DNA of 64,000 nucleotides. Source: Mariannaea sp. PMI_226. Taxonomy: Eukaryota; Ascomycota; Sordariomycetes; Hypocreales; Nectriaceae. The DNA lies in contig JANFOG010000009.1 of assembly GCA_024336345.1 (NCBI GenBank), positions 1,302,001 to 1,366,000 of the forward strand, read 5' to 3'. This document shows, piece after piece, positions 26,039 through 36,535 of the stretch (the stretch's first letter is position 1; each line of letters begins with the position of its first letter). The notes beneath the pieces are model-generated. The model saw only the letters and a list, made by a program, of their open reading frames with translations. It ran no database searches and was not told the DNA's origin. The position numbers were made by a program, and so were the translations under genes.

Positions 26039-27313
26039 CTACGTCTTTTCTTGCGCCTCATCATCTGTTCCATACAACTCATCAAATGACACAATCGTGC
26101 CCGTATATGACTTTGTCTCCAATTGTTGTTCAACCCTCTCGCCGAGCGCGAACCCAGCCATTTCCAGAATTGCCAGCCTCACGCCTCCCAACCCACCGCC
26201 GTTTCCTAGCTTCGCCGATATTCCCATGTCCGCCGCCGTCGCATACACGTCTACCGCCCGATTGGTCCCCTCACGCCAACGACTCGCTGCTGATGTCTTC
26301 ATGTCCAGCATCTCCTCCTGTACGGCCGTCGCAAGCGTTTTACACGCGACGGGCCAATTATCACCAGCCTTGTCCGCTTTAGTGAGAACAACCAGTGTCC
26401 GCGTTTTCGACCGTGCCAGCGTCTGGAGCATCCAGCGATCCGTGTCTTGGAGTTTCTTGTCCGTAGGAAGTAGCAGCACAGCGCCACGCAACATCTTGCG
26501 CATCTTGAGGTAGGTCAGGATCGTCTTTCCCCAGTCTTGCTGGCTCTTGAACCCGTACCCAGGCGTATCCATAAAGACCAGGCTGTGCTTGGGTGGCATG
26601 TCACCCTTGCGGATGAGCTCTTTGGCGATCTTGGGACGAGGGCCTATGCCGTAGGCGTTCATAGTCGTAGTTTTCCCAGGTCTATGACTCACGCGTGCGA
26701 CATCCATATTGCCTACAAGAGCATTGAGAAATGATGACTTGCCCGCATTGGAGGCGCCAAGGACCACAATTTCTGGGATGTGGTCATTTTGAGGGTGGTG
26801 TTTTAACGTCTCGGCGGAGTAGAGCAAGCGGCAGCTTTCTTCGAAGAACCTGGCTGCAGTTGCCAAGGGCGGTTTGTCGTTTTTGGTGATTTCTACCGGA
26901 CCATCTACACCCTGTTGGTATAATATTGACTCATGTTGGTACAGAGATTGCTGGTAGGGTTTCAAGCCGCGAATTGTCACTCCCTTGACTCGTTTTGGTG
27001 GCTTTGAAGGTGTCTTCTTCTGGGGAAGAACTTGTTCCAATGGTTGCGCTGGAGGAGGAGGAGGAGGAGTAGGCTTTGTGCTTAATGAAGAGCTATCTGG
27101 AGTTTTGGTTGACTTGGACAGGAGGGGATATTTTGGTCCTTGTCCATCCTTCTGGGTTTCTACATGAGGAGATTCGGAAGTAGGATTTCGGGCTCCTGGT
27201 CTCATTCGTGGCCCTAAAGCCGTGGAAGTTGAGAAGGAAGCATTGGATCTGCCATGCAAAGACCGCGAGAGGGCTTTTGCCGTCTGCAAGGGAAGCTGTC
27301 GAAGGTGCCTCAT
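26039..27313 (-). CDS. EngB/YihA-type GTPase, probably mitochondrial (Mrx8/GTPBP8-like)
   Basis: Predicted 424 aa GTP-binding protein with no intron. The G1 loop is GASNAGKSS, G3 is DTPGYG and G4 is TKAD; the KTTTMNAYG stretch fits the G2/switch I region. These place it in the EngB family, whose members assist assembly of the large ribosomal subunit; the yeast homologue Mrx8 and human GTPBP8 are mitochondrial. The N-terminus from the ATG at 27313 (MRHLRQLPLQTAKALSRSLH) is basic, hydroxylated and free of acids, a good mitochondrial presequence, so this start is preferred to one 20 codons upstream. A Pro/Ser/Lys-rich linker of about 80 residues precedes the G domain. It is divergent from the AlkB-like gene, with a gap of about 450 bp. 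Confidence 0.9.
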   Translation of the reverse strand: MRHLRQLPLQTAKALSRSLHGRSNASFSTSTALGPRMRPGARNPTSESPHVETQKDGQGPKYPLLSKSTKTPDSSSLSTKPTPPPPPPAQPLEQVLPQKKTPSKPPKRVKGVTIRGLKPYQQSLYQHESILYQQGVDGPVEITKNDKPPLATAARFFEESCRLLYSAETLKHHPQNDHIPEIVVLGASNAGKSSFLNALVGNMDVARVSHRPGKTTTMNAYGIGPRPKIAKELIRKGDMPPKHSLVFMDTPGYGFKSQQDWGKTILTYLKMRKMLRGAVLLLPTDKKLQDTDRWMLQTLARSKTRTLVVLTKADKAGDNWPVACKTLATAVQEEMLDMKTSAASRWREGTNRAVDVYATAADMGISAKLGNGGGLGGVRLAILEMAGFALGERVEQQLETKSYTGTIVSFDELYGTDDEAQEKT

Positions 27314-27769
27314 GTGCAACGTGAGGGTCAAATGATCAAGTTGGTGACAAATTTGAGCAGGTGGGTAAATCAATTATTTATGCAGAACTGTACTCCAAAA
27401 TCATGACATTAATTAATGAGAGAAAAAGAATATTAATGAGCTTCTAGAGTTTTGATCTGTAGGCAGGTCGTCAACCGAAACACTCGTGCAAAGAAGAGTC
27501 GTGAATTGAAGACGCAGATTCAGCAGTGCATGGAGTCACGTGATGCAATTATCAGAAACTCATCATGAGTGGATTGGATGTCAAGAACGAAGACGAAGAC
27601 TCATGCAACTCTAGACAAGTCTCAGCCAGAGAGGAGTTTGCTTTTCAGTTGAAAAAAATAAATAAACCGACTGAATCTATTACCTATTTAAATCCGAAGA
27701 TCGGTTCCGAAAACGATTCCTCTTGTCTCAAAAACGAATCCGCACACCTGAGACCTCTCCCCCGCTACC
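27314..27769. promoter_or_regulatory. Shared divergent promoter, GTPase / AlkB-like gene
   Basis: A 456-bp region between two divergent start codons that must hold both promoters. A plus-strand ATG at 27565 opens a 76-codon frame that overlaps the AlkB-like start at 27770 in another frame. If transcription starts upstream of 27565, it would act as an overlapping inhibitory uORF. Confidence 0.5.
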
Positions 27770-28852
27770 ATGACAAAGAATCTCACAGAACTTGACGCTC
27801 ACGAGCAGCCGTCGGAGCAGATGAGAGCGCAGTGGAAGTCCTTTGTGCGCAAAGAACCAGCTGAATTAGTCGACGACCCCAAGATTGACGACCCTCGAGC
27901 ACCCCTAGAAGAATCCGGCTTTGTGACTTTTGCCAAGGTCCCAAAAGCTCAGATCGAGAGCAGTTTTGCGAAGCTGGGCCCGGAGTTCACAAAGTATGCG
28001 GATCGCGATGTGCCAATTATTCACCACCCTTTACTACCAGGTTAGTTGGAAATAGAGCAGCATGGCCTCTTTGAGAATTGAGAATTTGACGAATAATTAG
28101 GCCTTCTTGTTATTCCCAACTTCATTCCACCCGAGGTTCAGCAGGAGCTTCTTGATCGTATGATCCATAGGGACTTGAGCAACCCCATCCACCAGACCAA
28201 TCTTCATCTTCACTATGAACTCCCTTACCCTTCGCCTACCGATGAGAACTATGGCGCCTCGTTCTTCAATCTTAGCCCAGAATCCCCTGCTTCCTTCATC
28301 CCTAAAGATCCCAATGTCCACAAGCCTCTATCCATCCATCAAGTCATGCAACGCCGACTTCACTGGGTAACTTTCGGCGGGCAATACGACTGGACGAACC
28401 GCGTGTACCCTGCGGAAGCGCCTCCCCAGTTCCCGCAGGATATTTCCTTGTTCCTTGAAGGCCTCTTTCCTGAGACGCAAGCTCAGGCTTCGATTCTCAA
28501 CTTCTACACCCCAGGAGATACCATGATGATGCACCGGGATGTCAGCGAGGAGACAAACAAGGGCCTGGTTAGCCTGAGCTTCGGATGCGATGGCTTGTTT
28601 ATGATTGCACCTAATGACGAGGTAAAAGACGGCGAAAAGGAGTATTTGTGCCTGAGACTACGGTCGGGTGATGCCATTTACATGACGGAGGAGTCGCGAT
28701 ATGCGTGGCACGGCGTGCCTAAAGTGGTCAAGGGAACTTGTCCCGACCACCTAGCCAACTGGCCTTCCCAAGAGGACGGGAAATTTGAGCAGTGGAAGGG
28801 ATGGATGAAGAACAAGAGGATAAACCTCAATGTGAGACAGATGAGAGATTGA
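27770..28852 (+). CDS. AlkB-homologue 1-like 2-oxoglutarate/Fe(II) dioxygenase
   Basis: Predicted 340 aa oxidative demethylase acting on nucleic acids or protein. Two exons, 27770-28040 and 28101-28852; the intron of 60 nt is GTTAGT...AATTAG. The Fe(II) ligands are H235 and D237 in MMMHRDVSEE and H294 in AWHGVP. The 2-oxoglutarate-binding RxNxxxR motif is RINLNVR near residues 330-336. NFYTPGDTMMMHRD and LVSLSFGCDGLFMI match the AlkB core, and the long N-terminal part with HPLLPGLLVIPNFIP is typical of ALKBH1/Abh1 proteins. No presequence is obvious, so nuclear or cytosolic localisation is possible. Its 3' end is convergent with the HECT ligase gene, 215 bp away. Confidence 0.92.
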
Positions 28853-29067
28853 TTGTCAATTGACGCGATGACGACCGGAATAGCACTTTGGTATTACGCA
28901 TTTGCCTGAACTTCTAAAAAAACGCCTGTACTTTCCCGCTCCTGGTCATGAAACGATGCAATCGCTGTGCATGACTGAACATAAAACTCTTAAAATCGCT
29001 GTGTCGAGATACCAATTAAACCCCGTAGATACCATGCCTCCTTTGTTGGCCATAATCATGATGCTAA

Positions 29068-32000
29068 TTAAGCAAAACCAAATCCCTGCGCATTATCCAG
29101 TGCCATTCCCAACCGCTCTCGTAGCACCTCCTTATCTCGATATTCGGGTAGCAGAAGCGTACCATAGCATGTATAGGCTGTTGGTAGATGCCCCCCCTCT
29201 CCCTCCTGTCCGTTCTTTTGTATCACAAATTGAAGATTCTTCATGCCTCCCACGGGAACACGATCTGATGAAGTGACAAACTCCAAGAGCTTTCGCTTCA
29301 TTTCGTCGTCGTATCTCTTGACAATAGACCAAAAGTCCTTGATAGTATGGTGAGAAGCATCCCACCCCACGTATCGTGCATATCTCCGGAGTTCAGAAAT
29401 GTCAATATCCTGCACACCTTCTACAAGCGACTGTAGGATAGGAGGGCTCAGCAGTGAGAGCGATTTCTGACTCAAGCAAGTTTGGAACCCACGTTCAAAT
29501 GCTTTGAATTGAGGGCGAATTGAGACATCTGTTAGATAACGGATATAGTCGTTGACATATGCGTCTCGGTTGTTGTTTGTCACCATCGGAGCGTCGTCTG
29601 GGTTGTCCGCGTTTGGCGGTGCCATGTCCTCTGAGTATGCCGCAGCCTTGGGCCATGTCATGTTTTTGTGAGTCATCTCCCTTGTAACGTTGGTACCTAA
29701 GGTCGATACCGAAAACTCATATGTTCGGGCAAAGATGTCTTCCACTAGTCCATCTTTCTCATCCCACTCAAGTAGTGTTGTGAGGCCATTCGCCAACTCG
29801 GGCCAACCGTCAGCAATGTGGTGAAGCTCCTCAACCGGCTTCCCAAGTAGCTTTCTGTAGAGTGCCTTGGGAAACGTGATGGGAAGTGTGAGTCCATTGT
29901 ACAGGGCAAGAGACATGAGAAGCCCGACAAGCTCAAACTTCCACTCTTCAGTCAAAGATCCAGGCGCAAACCACACCATTCTAGTTCGCTCGTCTACAGT
30001 AAAGGCTCCATATTTCGGATCAAGGCACTCCGCGATGGCCAGGCGAAAGAATTCTTGCTGCACGCCACCAGAGTCGAATCCTTCCTCACCTACATCTTCT
30101 CCAAGATGGACTTTTAGCGGTCGCAGGAGCTCGCGCATTTCACGTCTCCACAATTGGTCAAAGGCATCTCGAACGACATGGTCGCGACTGATTTGGAGGA
30201 TCAAGTACTTAGAAGATGCTGTTCTAAGCAAATCCTGAAGTACCATTTTGTGATGGGGATTGGTAATCAAACTTCCAGGATCGACGATTGCGCTCATGCG
30301 ACTCTTCAATGAGCTGGACTCCTCAAACATTCGACTCATCCTTGCGAAATTGATGGATCGGAAGAATGACACCAGAGTATCTGAGCTGAAGATGTAGGGA
30401 TAATCGAGAATATGACGTCTCCATTGTGTTGATTTAAAGTCGAGCCACTCGACTGGCATCTCAATGGAGTCAAGACGATCCGATAGGTAGTCAACCCGGA
30501 ATTGAATGTCCCCCAAGAGTAAGAGGTTCCTCTTCTGGTCTATTATAAATGGTCAGCGGGATACTAATTATGAGGAAGATAAGGCTATGGATTGACTTAC
30601 GCATCGTCTCAATGAAAGACAACGCCCCGCCAAAGGGGCCATCCAGCGAGAAGTCGGGTTGTCCATTCCATTCGTCTAAAATGACTGTTCGAGCCCAATC
30701 CAGGAGCACCGTGGGGACACGAGTTTCGTGAAGGAGATACTCAGATTGGGGGAATTCAAGGATCCGAGCCGAGCCCGCACTCAGAATATCAAGTTGATTC
30801 ACCAAAAGTCGTAATATGTCGGCGTTTGAGGACACTCCAGCATTCTTTCCTCGATTGTCCATTTCAACGAAGTAGCGTCTAATAGGTATTGCGCAGAACA
30901 ACCGCCGGGCTAACCTGACGGCAAGGGCATTTGTAAATGTGTCGTCATACTCGAGACAGCGAGGTGCTGGTTGTCGTGCAACTGCACTACCAGTGGCCAG
31001 TGTGAGACCAATGGAGCGAATTCGTGACAGTTCATACAGCGCTCTTGAGTCCGGAATAATGGGTGCCGCAGCAACGAGAGCATGCATACAGATCGACATC
31101 AGGTGACCAGCCTCAACTTCGGATAACCTTGTCTGAGATCGTTGGGCGAACTTGGACTCCTTGGTGCTCGCTTGTGATCGCATGCTGGCAGGAGGAATGA
31201 AGAGGCTTCCCGCAGCAACCCACAAGCTGTGAAATACCAGGCTCGGCATTACACGACTCAGGCGATGGAGACAGTACCACAGTGTCTGCGAGTCGTATAG
31301 TTTGCCGTCTCGAGTAAAAGACTCAATGATGGCGTGTGGGCTACTGAGGACATTGAATATGGTCTGCTCGCTAAAGTCCCTCCACTTCTTTTTGGATGAT
31401 TTGGCTCGTTTTGATCGAATGCGAGCCAGGGGCTTTGATGGGTTTAGCGGCTTGGGAATGGTGTCAGATAGTTGGCTGGCCAGGGCAAATTCGTTCTCAG
31501 ATGTGCCATCTTCTTGCAGAACATTACACATGAAATCAATAATCTCGACGTCTAGGCGTGAAAGTGCTTGTGGCGACGCGTTATTCAGCCAAGAGTCGGG
31601 TATTTCAGTTTTATCCTTCTGAGGTTGTTCTGTCGAAGTCGGCTTGGGTTGAGGTTGCATCACTGGAGCGTCTTCGGAGGTATCCTTGGGAGAATACTCG
31701 TCCAACGACACTTGGATTGACTTGACCTCTTGTAGCAGCCGTGGATTTGGATGAGGGACGTTTTCGAAGAATGCAGGCTTAGTGGGCACTTCGGGAATAC
31801 CTCGTCCGCTTACCGTAGAGTTGGTCTTGGGCCGTACGGGCTTCTCATGAAAAGCGTTGAGACGGGGAGAAAGTATCGTCGTTTTGCTATCCTCTGGGCC
31901 AGGGGGAGGAGGGAAAGATTCCAGAGATGTCGACCTCTTAGGCCTCGAAGTTGAATTTCGTGTTTTTGGTATAGAAACGTGTCGTGACTTGGTCTTATCG

Positions 32001-33103
32001 ACGTTTGAACCCTCCAGTTGCGATTTTTCGCTCACACATGCCTCAGCACTAGGGTGAGGTGGATGAACCTTTGCATCAGGCTCACGGGTGCTTTGGGGGG
32101 CGTTGGATGATTGTGATCGAGTTTCCGCTGAAGAACGAGGCTGGTCTGGTTTGGATAACGGTCCCATGTCCGCATCAGCCTGCGTTTCCTTTTTGATGGC
32201 ACTGCCCTTCTCAAGGTTAGAGATCTGTTCTGTCATGGCTTCAATTCCTCGTGGAGTTAGCCACTCCAACATTTTGAATGCTACAGTCCCAAAAAGATTT
32301 GCAGCAAATGACCGGTGATCTTTGCTGACGGGACCCTCTGTCACATTGATATTGATGCCCGAGAGTCTTTCAAGAGAATCCAATGATTGCGGCTGCTTAT
32401 CTTCAGGTTTTCGGAAACCATTTGCGTCTAGAGTCGAAACAGGGTGACCTGTTTTTGGCTGAGAGTCTTGTAGCTGAGAATTATCATTTTGGGACTTTCG
32501 CCTTGGAGAGGAGGTTGCTGCAAAATTTGACCTTCTGTATTCCGGAGGCGAGGGCGAGGGGGACCGTGCTGAGAAGAAGAGGTTCTTCACCGACGCTGGT
32601 GGTTCCTTGGGCTTCTGCAAGTTGGGACATAGGCCAACTTCGGGGTTGTCTTGACTTGCGAGATATATTGCTAATGTTCGAGCACTCGTCGGATTATACC
32701 GCCGCATGGGCGCCCTGCCTACCAGGCGCTTTCGGCAGCTAAAACATGTCTGAGTCGTGCAGTCAGGTTGGCCGCAACCGGTTCGCAGCTGGAGAATATA
32801 TCTATCATCCAAGATTAGCCTCTGGTAGGGAAGTGATTTCGTTCTCACATACTTTTCTACGAGAAGCTGAAAGCCCTGTCTGCGGCTGGCTTTGTGGATG
32901 GCATAGACGCGACTGGGATTGTCGATGTTCTGAACATATTTGTCGAGCTCGGCTGGGGCATCGGGAGGAAGACGAGCAAAAGGAGCTTCTTGCCACAATC
33001 CCGAGAGCAGATCTAGATCAGAAGGGCTGTCTAGAGGGCTACTTGGTGTTCGAATCGCTTCGTGCTTGAGAGTTTGCACTGAGGGCCTCCGTTGCCGTGT
33101 CAT
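29068..33103 (-). CDS. hul4: HECT E3 ubiquitin ligase, Hul4/UBE3A type
   Basis: Predicted 1324 aa ubiquitin ligase in two exons (33103-30601 and 30539-29068; intron of 61 nt with GTAAGT, a CTGACC branch site and AATAG). An N-terminal Cys-rich AZUL-type zinc module lies around residues 75-140, with CGQPDCTTQTCFSC. A disordered Ser/Pro-rich region follows (about 150-540), then a helical region and the HECT domain in the last 350 residues or so (KVHLGEDVGEEGFDSGGVQQEFF opens it). The active-site Cys is in PTAYTCYGTLLLPEY, about C1292. The AZUL plus HECT order is that of UBE3A and fungal Hul4. The ATG at 33103 is used; an open frame extends only four codons further. It is divergent from rei1. Confidence 0.93.
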
Positions 33104-33903
33104 GGCCAGAGTCAATGCGGGCGAGCTGGGCTGAGCGCGTTGATCAAGGAAGGATAAGAGAACGCATTAGTAAGTCATTCCATCGGGTGCAATGTGTAGC
33201 TTCATCAAGAGCGAAGCTGTCAGGTCGAGGTATTCGGTTAGGTGGATGGGGGTGATCGAATTTTCTGGGGAAAGTTGTTGATAGCGAAGTGAATGAGAAG
33301 TATTGTAGCGAGGCGATGTCATCGGAGGCCTAAGGTCATCGGTCGAGGACGTAACGACAAGCTGTTGGCTACCTAGGGATCCGCAAGGATGAAGACGGAG
33401 GAGGGTGGAACTTTCCCAGGCGCTAACCTTTGATGAGTTGGGGTGTTACTCGTTTCAATGCGATATGAGCCAAGGCCAATCAGCGGAGCCTATCGGACTG
33501 GGTTATCACATTTTCCGAGAGCTGGATGCGACATGTTGGACATGCAAGTCAGCCAAAGCCCCGGAACCATCGGGGGGGATGAGTCAGCCAACGGCCGGGT
33601 TGGCTCTGGGGTCTTCTTTCGCAACGATTACATATCGATAGTGGGGGCAACACACAAAAAAGTCTGATTGTCGCCTTCCTGTGTGACGTTATGAGTACAG
33701 CCCCGCCACAGCCCACTAAGTTTAGGCTTGATTTTCTTCCCATTGTTTGACCCCTCGATCTCATATTTCGTCTCACACAAAGTTGTTGAGAGTAAAATCT
33801 CATCCTTGAGGACTGCCGACCTTCTGTACGGTTTCTCTCCTCTGGATCTCTCTTCTATTCCTTGCGTCTCATCGGAGCCCTCTGCTCCTCATCGACGCAT
33901 ATC
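33104..33903. promoter_or_regulatory. Shared divergent promoter, hul4 / rei1
   Basis: An 800-bp interval between two divergent start codons, with CT-rich stretches just ahead of the plus-strand gene (about 33830-33900). It must supply both promoters. No further motif was assigned. Confidence 0.5.
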
Positions 33904-35601
33904 ATGTCGAACACACAAACCGCGGCGGCAACCTCCGCCTCTCACCCTTACACATGCAACACTTGCCAGGTCGCATATCGCAACATTGATCTACAAAAGG
34001 GTCATATGAAGAGTGACTGGCAGTAAGTATTTCGCTGTATTCCAAGCGCAGCCACACCATGCTAACTCCTATTTCCTAGTCGCTATAACCTCAAGCGTCG
34101 AGTCGCCTCGCTGCCCCCAATCTCCGCGGACGTATTTACCGACAAAGTTCTTCAGGCCAGGGCGGTAACCAGTGCTGAAGCCGACAAAGCCTACTTCGAG
34201 CGAGTTTGCGAGGCCTGCCAAAAGAGCTACTATAGCGAAAATGCCTACCAAAACCATCTTTCAAGTCATAAACACAAGTTGAAGGAAGCACAGGGTGGAC
34301 AGCCTACACCTAAAAAGACTGATGACGAAACGACATCTGTTATTAGCTCGACGTTCTCTCTTGGCGAACCTTTGGCTACTAAGGACTCGGTCGACTCCGA
34401 TGCCGAAGAGGAGTTCAACCATATTGTCGAAGGCCTTCAGAACGCTAGCATTGCTCAACAACGGCCGTCTCCTGTGAAAAGGCCATCCAACCCTCAGCCC
34501 GAGGTGAACGCTGAAGAAGTTGACGCCGCTAATGATCGTGAATCCAACTCGGCAACCCCAGTTCAATCCAACGCGAATGAACCATCATGGACTCTGGAAT
34601 CCTGCCTCTTTTGCAATTACTCGTCCCCGGATGTTAACCTCAATACAAGCCACATGGAGCGTTTCCACGGAATGTTTATCCCCGAGAAAACCTACCTGGT
34701 TGACCTGGACGGACTTCTGCGACAACTTCAAACCAAGATCCGTGAAGCTCATCAGTGTTTGTTCTGTGATAAAGTGAAGGCCACCACTTTCGCCGTTCAG
34801 ACCCATATGCGTGACAAGGGCCATTGCAAGATTCCCTTCACGACAGAGTACGAACAACTGGATATTGGAGAATACTACGACTTTAGAAGCACATATTCGG
34901 ATGACGAAGAGGAAATCGACGATGAGTCTACAGGCGATGAACCAAGCGGTGGTGCCAAACTGGGCGGCCGACGTGTCTCCAAGACTGTTGGCGAGGATGG
35001 AAAGGACATTGAAGACGATGGAGATGCCGAGGGTTGGGAAACGGACAGCTCAGCGTCGTCTATGGACTCGGAGGATCTCACAGCCATCCCAGCAGATGGC
35101 CAAATTCATCAGTATGAGAGGTTAGAGAAACACCGCCACCATTCTCACGATGATCCCCGCAGTCGCCACCAGGCCGATGGGTGGCATTCTCACGGCCACA
35201 AGCACACTCACGCCGTCTTTCGTGATGAGTACGAGTTGCATCTTCCGTCTGGCAAATCAGTGGGTCATCGCTCATTGAACAAGTACTTCCGGCAAAATCT
35301 GCACAGCTACCCCACAGCCGAGGAACGTGCTGAGAGGTTAGCCCTGGAGGAGGGCGACGGTGCTGGTAATGATAATGGAGATCGACAACTCGCACACCGC
35401 AGAACTGATAGACGCCAACTGATTCCCCGTGGTGTGGCTGGAATGGCTGGTGCATCTGACCAGGCGAAGAAGGATGTGCGCAAGGCTGAGCAGCGAGGCC
35501 GGACGCTTGAACAGTTCCACACGAAGAGAAAGGAATGGGTGTATGGCAACAAGCTCAACAACCACGAAAATTACTACTACCGCGAGAAGGGTGGTGGTTA
35601 G
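33904..35601 (+). CDS. rei1: Pre-60S ribosome biogenesis factor Rei1-like, C2H2 zinc-finger protein
   Basis: Predicted 546 aa cytoplasmic 60S maturation factor, which in yeast works in release of Arx1/Alb1 and checks the exit tunnel. Two exons, 33904-34022 and 34080-35601; the 57-nt intron has GTAAGT, GCTAAC and CCTAG. Four C2H2 fingers are visible: one near residues 17-41 with CNTCQVAYRN, one near 85-107 with CEACQKSYYS, one starting at about 215 (CLFCNYSSPD) and one starting at about 266 (CLFCDKVKAT). The first is split by the intron, so the frame from 34279 alone is a truncated reading. A Ser/Asp/Glu-rich acidic segment and a His-rich stretch follow, and then the basic family ending GNKLNNHENYYYREKGGG. 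The finger pattern and ending fit Rei1/Reh1/ZNF622. Confidence 0.94.
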
Positions 35602-36535
35602 TTGGAGAAGCCTGAAAAATGAAAATTTCGTGGAGCAAATACCTAGTTATATGAAGTTTATGACCGATACACTCATCAATCCATTTACCGCGTGCATGTT
35701 CAATTTGAGATAAGTTACCAGCGAGGTTGACTTATCTCCCTCGATCACCTCGTTATATCACACATCTCAGTTTCGAGAAGCCTCATGACTTTCGACGGCC
35801 GTAAGATGAGGACTGTCGAGTAAAAGTTACTCTCCTTCGCTGACTGGCAACCTGGGGCCTGATCCGCTTGACTATTGGAAAAGGCTGGCCCTAATTAAAA
35901 AACACCTACTAATCTGTACAGGTATGGCACATAGAGCTGTTGGATGGACTGGAGAGCAAAAGTGGGCCGTGGCAGCCTCCAAGCGGCCTGCACTGATCTC
36001 TCACTGGATATTTTTTCTCGGCTGAAGGTGTAGTGGCTGAGATTTGACATTTTAGGCTTGAGCATTTCAGGGCCTAGACCACACCCACTCAACGCCTATG
36101 CTCTTCCTCCCCCTTTCTTTTTTTTCTTTTTCTTTTAGTTATCGCAGCGCTGGACTATTGCCATACTAGCGCCACAATAACCTATACCTCCAGCTTTCTC
36201 CAGCACTGGCCAACGCTCTTTCTAAATCCCTTTAGGGGTCCGCACCTATTATTGATGCTCCAAGCAGGCACCGCCGAAATCGCGCGTTTGGTTGATGGCG
36301 GTTGCCCAGCGTAGTTGGCCTCGAAGAACAGCCGTTCTTGCCATCATACGCGATGTCCAATAATCCAGTCCGCCCTTTATTTCCGATTTCGACTTCTATT
36401 CCCTCCACTCCTTTCGCTCCTTTCGCTCCTTTCCTTATGATTCTGTCCCGCGTCTGCTGTTTCTCGTTCTTTTTATAAGTTTCTTCCGACCTGTCTTTCG
36501 GGTTTGCTCGCTGAGCGCCCCGGGTATCATCCGAT
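35602..36535. other. Intergenic, rei1 to CAS1-like gene
   Basis: About 930 bp with the rei1 3' region and a CT-rich promoter for the next plus-strand gene (about 36100-36500). No frame with a recognisable domain was seen. Confidence 0.4.
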
